Below are positions 1-11,797 of a stretch of DNA of 64,000 nucleotides, piece after piece (the first letter of the stretch is position 1; every line of letters starts with the position of its first letter). Location: NCBI RefSeq assembly GCF_037392515.1, contig NC_090290.1, forward strand, positions 36,419,253 to 36,483,252. Reading direction: 5' to 3'. The notes beneath the pieces are model-generated. The model did not search any database, was not told where the DNA came from, and saw only the letters and a list, made by a program, of their open reading frames with translations. Position numbers and translations under genes: made by a program. Source of the DNA: Haliotis asinina (taxonomy: Eukaryota; Mollusca; Gastropoda; Lepetellida; Haliotidae).

Positions 1-599
1 ATAAGTATTACCCCATACTCGGAATCACTGTTTGTATTTGCATATCAAATATCTAAACAGATTAATCGCAATATCTAGTTTAAGAAGGTAATCAATAACG
101 GATAACTTAGATGACAAATCTTGTATAATTTTTTTAATTATTTATATAATGTATTCAATTTACATGAGCACAAAGGCAATACGTATACGTACCTATGTAT
201 CTACACGAATCTACTGTCATAACATTATTTCCTTTCTTTCGTGCTTCGACAGGCGTCCACGTCTTCTAAAAGATAATACACTGATTTTCACCAACTTACT
301 GTTACACCCAACGTATCTGCAGATTGGTCTAAAATGTTAAGTTGTCACTGAAGATCAGATATTACATGGGAGAATAAAATCTCATCAGCAGCATATAATA
401 ATAACAATACCTATATCATATCAGGAAAGAGCGCGACACTATCGCCACTATCAACATTTTCTAAAGAAAGTTTTTGAAGAAAGAAAAAAAACGAGCTTTA
501 AAATACAAGATCGCCTCAAACCCCGAGAGGACACTTAAAATAATCAGTGAATATAATATTAGCATTGTCTCTGACACAAGATTCTATTGTCTGTACTGC

Positions 600-800
600 T
601 TTAAACATTTTACGCTGAATCATATGCTTAATGAACGTAAACATTCCCAAAGTTTATTACGGTCAAAGGAGTCAAACGCCTTCCTCAAATCTACAAAGGC
701 TAGATATAGCTTCATTTCTTCTTCAATAAACACGTTTGTTTTAAAGCATGTAAGGTAAGCATCTGTTCCATAGCAGAGAGTTTACGTTTTTCTGGAGTAG
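600..800 (-). pseudogene. LINE reverse-transcriptase fragment
   Basis: Read on the minus strand this gives ...MKLYLAFVDLRKAFDSFDRN KLWE, the RT palm motif A (FVDLRKAFDS) of a non-LTR retrotransposon. The rest of the RT is absent. A more decayed copy is at the paralogous place 31,490-31,690, so the fragment predates the duplication. Confidence 0.75.
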
Positions 801-1194
801 CATTTAACATAACAAGAACAGGCCTGAGCAAGCTGCGTTCCACACGAATGAACACAGCTCAGAATGCACAGCGCAACGCAGGCATTGCTTGCAGTCATGC
901 ACCGTAACGGTTAATCACATCACATCACATGATATGCGTCATTCGACTCCATGAAACAACTACAGGTAGATGTACTTGCGGAGAGCTCTGTCAGAAAAAG
1001 AACTTGCTTAGCCATTTAGAAGCAGTGAAGAAGGTAGAGCTGATTACAATATTAGCCTCGCAGCTGAAGACAGTTCGTCGAGAGGTGAAGACAACTCTTG
1101 TTTCGTCAGAGCTCCTTCTGACAGTCTTGTATATGTAAGACGATTTCACATATATGTCTGTCATCTATTCATGTAATTGTAACGCCTTTTCCGA

Positions 1195-1350
1195 CCAATG
1201 ATTAGTTTGGTTGTGAATGAGTGAGGTTTCAGCAGTATCCCAGCATTGTCACGACTGGGACATGAGATATAGGCTTCAAACGTTGTACACACCTGGGGCA
1301 TTGAACCCAAATCCTCAGCGTGAGATTCGAACGCTTTAAAATTACTACTA
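1195..1350 (-). repeat. Degraded tRNA-derived SINE
   Basis: Minus-oriented and decayed copy of the tRNA-SINE family: the GAGTGAGGTTT tail, a 'gcagtatcccag' core and a 'tcgaacgcttt' head are visible. Also present in copy B at about 32,095-32,225. Confidence 0.6.
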
Positions 1351-2433
1351 TACTATGGAGGTAAGACTAAAGCTAAACTAACTCTCTCACTGTAGCACGC
1401 TCAGGTTTTCCCGATGAAGGTTTCATTATGATCCTGTGGAAACTTGGAATTATTATGCGCATATGTTTTTTAATCATTTTCGAGGTTCGCGACAAGGTGG
1501 GCATGTCCTGCATGTGAGTTCCGTTACACAAATTCAAGTGGATTGTTTAGAAATACCTAAACAACCAGGAAACAGACAACACACGAAAGTGGGAAATTGT
1601 ACATGACATGTAAATGCATGTAGCTTGATCGTGTCTACCACAAAACGTTTTGAAACGTCCTGATGAAGCATGGGCTGTATGTCCATGAAATGAGCATAAA
1701 CTCGTGTATTCACAAAAGTTGTGAAACAAGGATTCCAAAAGCTACACCTGCTCGACCTATTGCTTGAAGATGACTCTTGGAAGTCAGGTATTGTGTTACA
1801 CAGTTGGGTGTTCTGGCACTCTGACTACATAAGCAAAGAACACAAATATGAAACAGACAAGAAAGTTTCACTGGTCTATTTCATTTTCGTTCACTTTAGT
1901 CAGTTACCACTCGGGTATGTGAAAATTGTATATATAAGTCACTGAATTCAAATTATGACACCACGTTAAGCTGCATGTCCTGCTCTACCAGTAGAATCTG
2001 CAAATGAATTAGCTGTGAAACGTAAACGTGTAAAGACCGACAGAACATTCATACCTGTGGGCATCTGCTGAGGTTCAATCGTTCAAGCGGATCTGGTTGG
2101 CAAATTCAAATCTGGTGACCTGGCCAAGATGACAAACTTACGCCTCGGGTGTATCGATGATATAATGCTGTTCATTTGTTTTCGAAGGGCCTATTCCATT
2201 CCTCTGATATACCCACTAGGACGTGATATGGAGATGATAAGTGAGACCGCTTCGTGTGTTTCATTTAAAGTTCCATGCGAACAACATTATTACTAAGAGA
2301 TAGTGTCGCTTTCATTTGTCGCACGACATCTCAATGCAAAATTTCAGCATATATATAAAACGTTGCCACAGACATTTTGGAAACATGCTAAATGGTTTTC
2401 TGAATACAAAGAGGACAAAAAGGAAGTACGAAC

Positions 2434-2595
2434 CATTCCGACAAAAATATTTCCAGCAGCATTCAGCGACTCCGCTGGTGTCGTCCCAAGACAGAAGGAG
2501 AGGAAGCGCCCAAAGACCTTCACAACAGCTTGCATGACACCCAGGTAATATGTGATGGAGATGAAGGCGCTGAAGAAGGTGACCACGGGCATTAT
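2434..2595 (-). CDS. SLC28A3-like: CNT-A exon 5 (re-entrant hairpin, Gly-Met selectivity pair)
   Basis: 162 nt, 54 codons. Acceptor ttgttttcag, donor GGAATG|gttcgt. Encodes IMPVVTFFSAFISITYYLGV, MQAVVKVFGRFLSFCLGTTP and AESLNAAGNIFVGM. The last two residues are the position that is Ser-Gln in human CNT1, Gly-Met in CNT2 and Gly-Gln in CNT3. The next exon, starting TEAP, is out of view for this copy. Confidence 0.94.
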
Positions 2596-5500
2596 CTGAA
2601 AACAAATAGTTTATATTTAAAATGAAATCATCTTGAATAAGTTGTGCATTTTCCTTTTGCATTCACGAATATCTTTTGGGTGGGAATAAGGCTCAATAAC
2701 TTTTTCTTAAAGGCGGCATTGTCTTTCGAGGTAGCGATCCAAAATAGAATCCCTTAATTATTACGCCCTTGCAGAGAAACTGGGAATTTTTACATTAGCA
2801 AGAGGGTAAGTCTTCTGTGAAGCATTTTCTCTATGACTAATCGTTACAATGTAGTTCAAACTATAAATCAAGCATTTCTCAATAATGTGTACTTGGTCGC
2901 ATCAAAAATTTCAGTCATTGTTGTTTATACGTCAAGTACTGAAACTATTATTACAGAATTTGGTCATCAAAGTTTGAACAATAAAACAATAAATTAAACA
3001 AATGGGCTTCCGTTTAATGGTTCTATAATAAAAACCTTTTGCACTCATTTGTGGACGATAACTCATTTAAATACCATATATCTATATAATTCTCTTGCTA
3101 TTTTATGCAAATGGAAGTATATATTAAACATTTGATACTGATTATCACAAACCGTGGAACTATAGCATCGAAGTTCCAGAAATGAATGTATTATTAGTAA
3201 AAGTCCTGTTTGGTCGGTACATGTGTGATGTCGAAATATGAGCACCTATCTATTAGCATAATAGCGATTCCCTTCGAATTTGATGCATGCAAACCGCAGT
3301 AATCGACAAATGAAATAATAGTATTACTGAATTGAAAATGATATTTGTTGAAGAATCGTGAACATACTTACAGAAAATGCAAAGAAATGGAGCGATATGT
3401 TGTCAAATACGAACTTAGACCCAGCATCAGTGTGAGCCAGGAATTCTGTGACTCGATCACCGAGCCACTTGAATCCATCATACCCCCACTGCGTCCGCAA
3501 GATGATCGCCGCGAAGAAGAACTGCAGTGCCAGTCCCCAAAACACCGGGTGCCAGTCGACCTGAAAATACAATTAAAGACATGATGAATGTGACTGAGTG
3601 AGTTTACTTTTACGCCGAGTTTTAGCCATATTCCAGCAATATCACGAATGGGGACACCAGCCAATGTATCCATATTGGTTATCGTGTTCGTGTCTGCGGC
3701 GTGACGAGCGAACACTTTAATCACCAGGCTACCCCGTCGTGCCCATAATGATCATAATGAAATGACATCGCATTATGTAGTTTATTAAGTTCAGTTGTTC
3801 TTGTATGTAGACTTATGTATGTATGTATGTATGTATGTATGTATGTATGTATGTATGTATGTATGTATGTATGTATGTATGTATGTATGTATGTATGTAT
3901 GTATGATCTAAATCTCTCTCCCTCTCTCTGTGCGCGTGTGTATGTGAGTGTGTGTTCCTAGCTGAAGCTCAGATTCGACTGTGAAACCTCAAAACTGATA
4001 TACGGTCCTATGCACCGAGTCCTATACATGTCTCCTCTACATTACCAGTACATAGCACATCTAAGATGGGCACATTATGGCAGAATATACTAATAATAGT
4101 GTTTCTCGACATCGGAAATGCGTTCGCTTGTAAAAAGATAAACCATAATTGTTTGTGCTGATGTGATACCACGATCTTTCAAATCGTCATGAATTGTTTG
4201 ATCAGCATTCAAGAATTTGGAAAATCCATAATATTTCTTGTGTGTTGCATAGATTGTACACTGCTATCAAGTTTAAGGTGAATATTACTAACAGATGAAA
4301 GGTTTATGCAGCATGTTGTGATTAACACTGACAACAGAGTGTTCTTAGCAGGTCACACATAACTGAGTGAGACCAGAACAACACACACTGGAAACCAATG
4401 TGCATGAAGGGTTAAGAGACGTATTGGATGCTGGTCCGTGAAGATCCTGACTCAAAGTGGAATACATGCTAGTCGCAAGAGACTGTTACTTACACACACC
4501 ATGACCATATAGCCAGAATATTACCAAGGACAGCGTTAAACAACAGCAAGCTAAACAAGTGAACTGGATGCTGGTTAATTATTATATTGATAGATTTTAT
4601 AGCTTGATTGATTTTTCATGGCAAAGTAATACCCTTCGATAGGGTTTATATAAAGCAGAGAGACAGGGTGTGGCATTTGTTCGTGGTTGTCAGTACGACC
4701 AGGAGTTTGAGTGAACTACCTACCCTTCCAGGGTCTCTGGAGCAGATGAAGCACAAGAGGATGAAGGCAGCCAGACCTGCGAGGGATATCAGGTTCTCGG
4801 GAGTGGGTATAGCCACCTCAATCACCAGGACTATGATGATGGCTATCACGCACACCACATACAACACCCTGAAACAACACCCTGTCATGTTTAATATCAA
4901 TTGTATGTGATAATTAGCAACTATCAAAGTATACCTACATCACGACAGCAATGCGAGCAGGAAACCTACAACCTTCCAAACGAACAAGTATTGGTCTAGT
5001 TGCAACATATGTATTGCAATGCATGAAGTGTTAGCATGTACGATGCATGGGAGAGCAGATTTGATTTTCGAATGTCCGTTTAAACGGGTTCTAATTCGTG
5101 TCTGCAGCCAGTTTATACAGCTACTTAACTTACTGAAGGCGATCGAGGACTGTTTTTCAGAGATATATACAAAGGAAGCTATCTAAACCGACACTCATTG
5201 GGGCTGAAGAAATACTCCAGTTAAGACAACGTGCCGGAATGCAGAGATGATGATAAATGTACAAGTCACTGAGGGGACTGCGATTTTACGCCGGTGATAA
5301 CATCTTGAAGGATTGTACAGATGCTGTTTTGACAGCTTCCATTGTTTGTAAATACATTCGGTGTCGGAAAAATTAAGAACTCACCATCTGACTATTTTCA
5401 TTTTTCTGGCATTGTCTGTGTTTGCAAACGCCTGTGCACATGCTTCAAACGGAGCCTTGATGGAGTCCCACACGAGATTGAACACAATGAGTAACACGGC

Positions 5501-8500
5501 AAGTATTGTCCCAACTAGAAGTCTGATGGAACCTTCATCTCCAAATTTCCAGTACATAGCATAGGCAAAATATGCCATGTATAGCACAAACACAACAATA
5601 GCAATGATTCTCAATATTAGTGTGGAGTTTTCCCTGCAAATAGTGACCACCTTTGTCTGTGCTGACGTGATGCAACTTTGACATCCATTCATTTCATGAT
5701 CCAGGTTTTCGGGATCATATTCAAAGCTGTTATTTCGATACCTTGTTTCACTCTCTGCAGGCGTCTGAAGAATGAAAAACATATGTCATCACCCAATAAT
5801 AGCTCTTCATTTTGAATTAATACAAAGATGCAGGAGGAGAACAAAATGAATAAATGAGTCTTTAGACAGCACACGAGTGAAAGACGGTGAGTGAGTGGTT
5901 ACATGGTTACCCAGTAAAGTGCTTAGGTGGTTACCTGTGAGTGGTTGAGTGAGCGGTTAGATGGTTACCCAGCGAAGTGTTTACGTGGTTACCTACTTAG
6001 TGATTAGGCGGTTATACAGTTAGCCGTTACGTGGTTGCGCAGTTAGTACTTACTTAGTTACTGTTTACGTGGGTACCTAATTTGTGGGTAGGTGGTTACA
6101 CAGTTAGTGGTTCCGTGGTTTCCTAGTTAGTGGTTAGATGGTTAAATAATCAGTGGTTAGGTGGTTATCTAGTTAGTGGTTACGGGTGGTTACACAGTCA
6201 GTACTTACCTGGTTATGTGGGTTAGGTAGTTACCTTGCTAATGGTGGGTACACAGTTAGTGGCTAGGTGGATACCTAGTTAATGGTTAGGTGATTGCGTG
6301 ACTAGTGGTTAGGTAGTTACATAGTCAGAGGTTAGGTGGTTATATGATCAGTGCTTAGGTGATTACATATTTTGTGGTTATATGGTTAGGCACTTAGTAG
6401 TTACATAGTTACCTAGGTTGTGATTACGTTGTTACGCATTTACTTATTGGTTTCCTAGATAGTGGTTAGGTGTTTACCTAGTTAGTGCTTGGGTGGTTAC
6501 CTAGTTGGTGGTTAAGTGGTTACCTAGATAGTGGTTAGAAGGTTACGTAGTTAGCGCTTAGGTAGTTGCCTAGTTAGTGCTTAGGTCGTTACCTAGTTTA
6601 TGGTTCGGTGGTTACCTGCCTAGCGTTTGGGTGATTACTTACTTGTTGGGTGATTATCTAGTTATTGTTTAGGTGGTTACCTAGTTAATGGATAGGTGGT
6701 TACACAGTTAGTACTTACGTTTGTACACAATTAGGGCTTTAAACCAAGATTGTTCGAGTGATTTAGAGACATTGATTATGATTTTACTCCGTTTTTAGCA
6801 ATATTCCAACAATATGAAGTATTTGATCAATTTTGGAAACACACTTTTCATGCACAATACCACTGTCTGTTTTATATATCCTCTGTAATGTGTGTGTATT
6901 GATTTACATCAGGGTGTTGATATCAAATAAGGAATGCAGTGTTACTGCACAAAACACGCAATGTTGTAACCCCAAGCGTTGCATTGACCATTTTCCCAAT
7001 ACAAGCTTGTTCTACACTCGTATAAAGTTTCATGAGAAAACCTGAAATAGTTAAAGCTGTGGTTTCAACAATCTTTAATGCAATAATTCGGCAAGGTGAA
7101 ATAAACTGTTACAGGAGAATGTGGACGTGGAATTTCAGCAAGTCGTTCCAGTTGTATAGGCGTTCGGTGTCAATAGAGAAGCATAATGCGCTTTACATGC
7201 TTGTACTCGCTTAACATGTGGGGATATAGGATTATAATGTCAACTATAGGATATGTGAGAAAAAGACATTGCAAGCCAGTTCAGACAACAAATCCCGAAC
7301 TTGTTCGTGGAAGCATGTGTGTCAACAAGTATTTTGAACATTTTTTTTACTTTAAAAGGGGAACACTTGATTTTTCTTCTTGAGTACAGGATCGATTTAC
7401 ATCAGATATGCAGCATGTTAATATATCATCACAATTGCGTGGAAAGGAATATGAATGCTGACACTATTTAGAATTGTTTGATTTGAACGTTACAGGGTTG
7501 AATCATAAATGTGACATTGAATGGTGGCGAAAGAAGATGTTAAATCATGTCAGTCGGATAATGGCCCAGGAGAGTCAAATAGTGTCTGACCGGCGAGCCA
7601 CTGCTTGCTAGTTACATGGCGGGCTTACAACTTTATTTTACCTGTGGGCCTTTTTATTGTCCATGGGTATATATTTTACCATGTCACTGACTACAGGAGA
7701 TATTTCGAAAAAAGTTTACAATTGTGGTAGCTAGACGACGTCTAGGCGTCTGTGCAGTTCAAACCGTAACTTTCACGGAACAGCGTACCCTGTTATTTAA
7801 CACTAAACGTTATTGGTCTAAAGAATGCTTTCAGTGACCAAGTCAGTTAAACCCGACTCACTTAGACATTTGCAGTGTTTGACCGTTTGACTGTTTGACT
7901 GTTTGACTGTTTGACTGTTTGACTGAGGGTTCTGTGGGAGGGGAGTTCTTCATACCGGCCATGCTGATTTATTCAAACAGAAGAGCACGGCTGTTGTGCT
8001 GATAGAACTAGAAACATAATCCAGTGAATGAAGTTAGTTTTGCGACGCACTCAGCAATATCCCAGCTGTATGGCGGCGGTCTGTAAATACCGGAGTCTGG
8101 ACCAGACAATCCAGTGATCAAAAGCATGAGCATCGACCTGAGCAATTGGGAACCGATGACATGTGATAACGAGCCTGACCATAAGCATAGTCGCCTTTTT
8201 AGCAAGCCTATTCAATCCTGTAACTTCACGGGTCGAAACATGATCGAACCAACAATAGCAGCAATAAAATATTTTGGTTAAGCAATCCTTACCATCCAAC
8301 TAATCGAATTTGCCTCCAAGACGACGAGGTCTCTTTTGACCCCCCCTAATCTAGATGAAATATACTTTCTTATTTTGGGGGTATTTTTTTCTATTCCATT
8401 CTTATCACTCTCAGTATTAGCTCCGGTTCCTTTCTTATCATTTTTAGTATTATTCACTATTCCTTATCTATTAATTGTACCATTATTTCCTATTCCTTTC

Positions 8501-9291
8501 CTATTAATTTTAGTATTATTTCCTATTCCTTTCATGTTGTATTTAGCATTATGTCCTATTCCTTTCATATTATATTTAGCATTATGTCCTATTCTTTTCT
8601 AAATACTTTTAGCATGTCCTGCTCATTATTTTTCAAAGGAAAGTACACACCTACACTTTTGTCCACCATACATGAAGCTCGTTTCAATTCATCAAGATTT
8701 GCACTGAAAAAAAAAGACCTCACAAACGCAACTATAGGGGTAAAAATGTTCAAAATGCAGCCACATTTGTGGCTGTACGCGCAACACAAGATTTGTGGAA
8801 ATTGTGATTATTCCCTCTTACACATACAATCAACATGCAAATGGGCATGAAAGACATTCATCCCAATGCTGATCTGCGCAATTGGGAACCGATGACAGCT
8901 AGCCTGACCACCCGATCCCGGAAGTACGGAAAGGCAGTAAAAGAAGGCGATGCAGTTCTTAGAAGACGATTACCACTTTTGTGAAACCAGGAGTGGAGTT
9001 AAGGCAAAGCAGTTTCACATTTCGTTACAAATTGTGAAACAGTAGCTCCTAGGCAGCCGTTTTAAAGGAGCCTTCAACAAGAAATACCTTTCACCTAAAG
9101 CAAATTGAAATATTTTTTGAAGGGTTATTATTCATTTAGTTTGTCAATCAACTTACATTTTCGAGATTGTCAGTACTACTGTTGATATAGGCTGGATTGT
9201 CCTGGCCTTTACTTGTCCCGTCTTGAAGGCGAGGTGTGATCTGAGTCAGTTCAACACTCATTCTTGGACATGTAAACCTCCCTCACTGCGC
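2434..9291 (-). CDS. SLC28A3-like: CNT nucleoside transporter gene A (5' part, exons 1-5 only)
   Basis: Minus-strand gene for a concentrative nucleoside transporter of the SLC28/NupC family: an Na+- (or H+-) coupled uptake carrier for nucleosides in the plasma membrane. Visible coding exons are 9157-9261, 5385-5764, 4724-4868, 3372-3560 and 2434-2595 (981 nt, 327 codons), all in one frame with GT/AG borders and phases 0,2,0,0,0. They give a hydrophilic N-tail, the first membrane segments, the VDWHPVFWGLALQF block, the FAFS loop and the AESLNAAGNIFVGM re-entrant hairpin. Exons 6-11 must lie left of position 1, since in gene B exon 6 is 2.6 kb downstream of exon 5. No lesion is seen. It could belong to any SLC28 subtype; the family call is firm and the member is not. 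Confidence 0.93.
3372..3560 (-). CDS. SLC28A3-like: CNT-A exon 4
   Basis: 189 nt, exactly 63 codons, phase 0 both ends; acceptor gtattttcag, donor TTTTCT|gtaagt. Encodes VDWHPVFWGLALQFFFAAI, then ILRTQWGYDGFKWLGDRV and TEFLAHTDAGSKFVF, the most recognisable CNT stretch (family pattern W.PV.WGLGLQF...RT..G...F.WLG...F..YT.AG..FVFG). Copy A reads FVFDN where copy B and the family have FVFG. Confidence 0.95.
3590..3745 (-). repeat. tRNA-derived SINE
   Basis: Minus-oriented: tail at 3,590 (gactgagtgagtttacttttacg), core 'tattccagcaatatcacg', head 'gacgagcgaacactttaatcaccaggctacc'. The copy-B counterpart at about 34,535-34,630 has lost the head. Confidence 0.8.
3815..3904. repeat. (GTAT)n microsatellite
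   Basis: About 22 uninterrupted GTAT units, followed by a CT/GT-rich stretch to 3,955. In CNT-A intron 3 and absent at the paralogous site in copy B (34.6 kb), so it expanded after duplication. Confidence 0.97.
4724..4868 (-). CDS. SLC28A3-like: CNT-A exon 3
   Basis: 145 nt. Acceptor gttgtttcag, donor GGAAG G|gtaggt. It encodes a helix (VLYVVCVIAIIIVLVIEVAI) followed by NLISLAGLAAFILLCFICSRDPGR, matching the CNT segment with the 'LVSFAGLxxFxxLLFxxSK' pattern. Confidence 0.93.
5385..5764 (-). CDS. SLC28A3-like: CNT-A exon 2 (TM1-TM2)
   Basis: 380 nt. Acceptor cattcttcag at 5765-5770, donor AGATG|gtgagt, phase 0 in and 2 out. It encodes a polar stretch (TPAESETRYRNNSFEYDPEN), then two hydrophobic segments (around ILRIIAIVVFVLYMAYFAYAM and LLVGTILAVLLIVFNLVWD), matching the first membrane helices of eukaryotic CNTs. 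The frame is open throughout, unlike the copy-B counterpart. Confidence 0.92.
5885..6735. repeat. Intron-1 minisatellite, copy A
   Basis: Some 37-40 imperfect units of about 21-23 bp built on agtggttaggtggttaccta, in CNT-A intron 1. Units vary by point changes and small indels. The copy-B array (36,481-37,865) is about 530 bp longer. Confidence 0.95.
6736..8020. other. CNT-A intron 1 remainder, no gene seen
   Basis: AT-rich non-coding DNA aligned with 37,866-40,440 of copy B apart from the LTR insertion. Contains a (gactgttt)n run at about 7,878-7,925. The open frames here are short and not kept in copy B. Confidence 0.7.
8021..8233 (-). repeat. Interspersed ~250-bp repeat (family 2)
   Basis: Minus-oriented copy of the family whose plus-sense order is: GAAGGTCCCGGGGTAGAA head, GGCGACTAACGGGATCGG, ACTGG-TTGTCTGGTCCAGAC, TTTACAGACCGCCGCCATAT, then GCGGCGTAAAACTAAACTCA tail. 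Here the order is reversed with the tail at the left. Confidence 0.85.
8370..8610. repeat. T-rich minisatellite (copy A only)
   Basis: Six or seven diverged ~36-bp units around 'ctattcctttcttatc...ttagtatta'. It translates to a hydrophobic repeat (PIPFLLILVLF) but has no coding support and is missing from copy B. Confidence 0.8.
9157..9291 (-). CDS. SLC28A3-like: CNT-A exon 1 (start codon, N-terminal tail)
   Basis: Coding part 9157-9261 gives 35 residues, starting MSVELTQITPRLQDG and including DNPAYINSS, a hydrophilic cytoplasmic tail with an NPxY motif. The donor is AAAAT|gtaagt, phase 0, joining exon 2 in frame. A clean acceptor (tgcttttcag) at 9292-9294 suggests the exon begins at 9291 and that a non-coding 5' exon lies upstream. 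The main ATG (9261) has A at -3. A short uORF (9271-9251) in weaker context overlaps it. The exon is nearly unchanged in copy B, which supports a coding role. This assignment rests on phase, conservation and position, because CNT N-tails are not conserved in sequence. Confidence 0.8.
9251..9271 (-). promoter_or_regulatory. Short uORF overlapping the CNT start codon
   Basis: On the minus strand an ATG at 9271 opens a six-codon frame ending TGA at 9251, overlapping the CNT ATG at 9261 in another frame. Its context (T at -3) is weaker than that of the main ATG (A at -3), so leaky scanning would be expected. The same arrangement is in copy B (41750-41770). It matters only if the spliced leader includes it, as the acceptor at 9292 suggests. 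Confidence 0.45.
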
Positions 9292-9324
9292 CTGAAAAGC
9301 AACGTTTGTATGAGTGAGAGCACG

Positions 9325-9445
9325 AGTTCATCTTTACCCCGCGTTCAACAATATTCTAGCAACACCAGAAACGGGCTTCACTCTTTGTACCCTTGTCAGG
9401 AGTCGAGACAAGAGAACGCTCGCCTGTTTGTGGATGAGAGTGAGT
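9325..9445 (-). repeat. tRNA-derived SINE fragment
   Basis: 'ccgcgttcaacaatattctagcaacacc' core through a decayed head, minus-oriented, just upstream of CNT-A exon 1. The copy-B counterpart is 41,820-41,945. Confidence 0.7.
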
Positions 9446-10137
9446 TGGGAACTAAAGGATATGCATTAAAACACGTTTCAATTACTGCAAGCCATTTAAA
9501 GAGACTCGTCCATTTGAATGAAACGCGGCCATGGTTCGGACAAACTATGTCGAATCCCACCACGATGTCTAGATCCAGTGAACACTAAGGGACACAATTC
9601 GTACTATAAGGGTGCAACATTGAGCTACATGTGCTAATGACCTTCACCGTTAATTGAATGTCAAAGTCATTCAGTAAATGCCTTACATATAAACATCGAC
9701 AATATTCCCAAGTAAAGCAAACATGCGCAAGGGCTCGAATCAAACGGGCATGCCTACGGTTTACTTAGTCAACCAACGCTCAATCGTGCTCTCGACTAGA
9801 CTCTAGCCTCGGGTAATACATGTATTCTGAAAACAACCCTATACTGTGTAAATATATCTGCCAAGTGATACGTACGTACCAGTGCACTATTATCACCGTA
9901 TGTCCGTGTTGAAGGGTGATGGCGTTCAGGCGGGGCGATGACCACGAGATTCGGTTGATGAGCTCTGGTTATTTAATAGAATGGTGTGGATATGTCACGT
10001 TTTTCTGTACCGAGAAAATGAATCTCCGAGCAGGTTGTGTTTACGGGATTATGGGGAAAGAGTCATAGAATAATTAGCATGTGTAAACATCACGTTACCG
10101 TTATATAGGAGGATCCAGAGGGGGGTGCAGGGTTCAG

Positions 10138-10142
<5 letters not shown>

Positions 10143-10197
<55 letters not shown>
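10143..10197. repeat. (CA)n microsatellite
   Basis: About 27 CA units, copy A only; the copy-B site holds unrelated sequence instead. Confidence 0.97.
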
Positions 10198-10198
<1 letters not shown>

Positions 10199-10659
10199 AA
10201 TGGAAGGTGTATCCCTCGGACAAGGGTAAATTACCACGGTTCAGACATTCCAGTGCTACAAATATACATTACCATTTAATTAGTAGTAACATCTAACCCA
10301 TTTGGTATTACGGTTACTCAGAAAAGATTCACGTACTTTTGCTAGATTGTCCACAACATGTACTTTGTGTACACCTCTGACAAGAGCAAACTGGCGAGAC
10401 GTCCACTTGAGCCTATCAAAGGTACAAGAATTTATGCTTCCATCATGCTGATTTTCAAATATAGACACGCCACCGTATTTACATATCGTAATAGTAAATC
10501 AGTAAGCAGTCAGCCTGACTACTCGTGAAAGCGTGTTCGTCTCACTAACACGCTCATTGCAACATCCATTGGCTAACCGACATTTGGCTAACTGAACACT
10601 GCGGTTCATGCTATTTCACGCAGAGTTTGTGTACAAAATGTGGTTGGGTTTATACTGTT

Positions 10660-10945
10660 CTGTATAGGTGAGTTGGTGGATGGATTGGTCCATTAACAGA
10701 GGGATGGTTGGGTCGTGGAAGGATGGATGGATGATAGATGGTTGGATGGATTGGTGGTTGAGTGAGAGATGGCTGGCTGACTGGCTGATAGATGGTTGGA
10801 TGGGTGGGTGGTTGAATGGATGATGGATGGATAGATGGATGATGGATGACAGACGGACAAACGGATTATGACGGAAGGATTGATGAATGAACAGGTGGGT
10901 TGGTGGCTAGGGAGTTTTGATGGGTTGGATTATTAGATGGATGGA
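10660..10945. repeat. (GGAT)-based minisatellite, copy A
   Basis: Degenerate array of ggatggatgg/ggttggatgg units, paired with 43,345-43,715 in copy B. Antisense translation gives a spurious Ser/Pro/His-rich frame. Confidence 0.93.
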
Positions 10946-10997
10946 TGGATGTGATATTGCAACATCAAAGCTAAACAACCATTACCTTACTGATTCA

Positions 10998-11241
10998 GTG
11001 AGTGAATCAGTTTAATTTTATGCCGCACTGAGCAATATTCCAGCTATATGTCGGCGGTCCTTGAATGATCGAGTCTGGACCAGACAATCCAGTGATCAAC
11101 AGCATGAGCCTCCATCTGCAATGTTGGGATTCGATAACCTGTGTTAAACCGGTCAGCCTGACCACCCGACCATTTAAACGCCACTTGCAGCAAGCATCGA
11201 TTACTGAAGGCTAATATTCTAATTGGAAACATCACGGTTCT
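10998..11241 (-). repeat. Interspersed repeat, family 2
   Basis: Minus-oriented: 'gccgcactgagcaatattccagctatatg', 'gagtctggaccagacaatcc', 'ccacccgac'. Shared with copy B at 43,774-44,018, so inserted before the duplication. Confidence 0.88.
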
Positions 11242-11797
11242 GCCATGGTTCAAGTCTGAGTATGGGTATTCAGTCTGACACCGGGTGTCGTCACTGATGT
11301 GAAGCGGACCACTCATTTCATTATCACTCCTATTGTCTTGTACTCCCAACTGGGTCTGTTTTCGACATTTCATTATCACTCCTATTGTCTTGTACTCCCA
11401 ACTGGGTCTGTTTTCGACATTTACGTGCAGTCACATAAATCTATTCTTGCATTCTCCCTTTTGGGCATTCACGTTCAGTCACAAAAAAATTATTCTTTGA
11501 TTTTCTCATTCAGGCATTGACTTGCATTCCCGGTAATTTATTCTTTTATAATCACATTCAGACATTCAGGTACAATCACATGAGTTTATTCTTTTAATAT
11601 ACAGTTACTGTATATCTATCAGGAAATCACGTGCACTCACATGAATGCAATCACATGAGTGATAAGTGTGTCAATCAAACAGGAGTAATAAAGAAGAGTT
11701 ACCAAGTGGCTGGTTGACAGATTCAAATATTTACTGTGTTATTGTCAACCTCTTCTTTTGTTCACGTACTATGGTTGCCTTACGGGAGATCGTTGTA

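Noticed and set aside
2303..2548. Plus-strand frames over the CNT exons (also 3345-3584, 34287-34529, 4608-4910)
   Set aside because: They are complements of the minus-strand CNT exons; splice sites and homology all lie on the minus strand.
8336..8602. 88-residue hydrophobic protein
   Set aside because: Translation of a T-rich minisatellite; missing from copy B and repeated with frame-neutral unit size.
9223..9588. 121-residue plus-strand protein shared by both copies
   Set aside because: Conservation comes from the minus-strand CNT exon 1 and an adjacent SINE; copy B breaks the frame soon after the exon.
10049..10237. Cys/Val repeat protein
   Set aside because: Reading of the (CA)n microsatellite.
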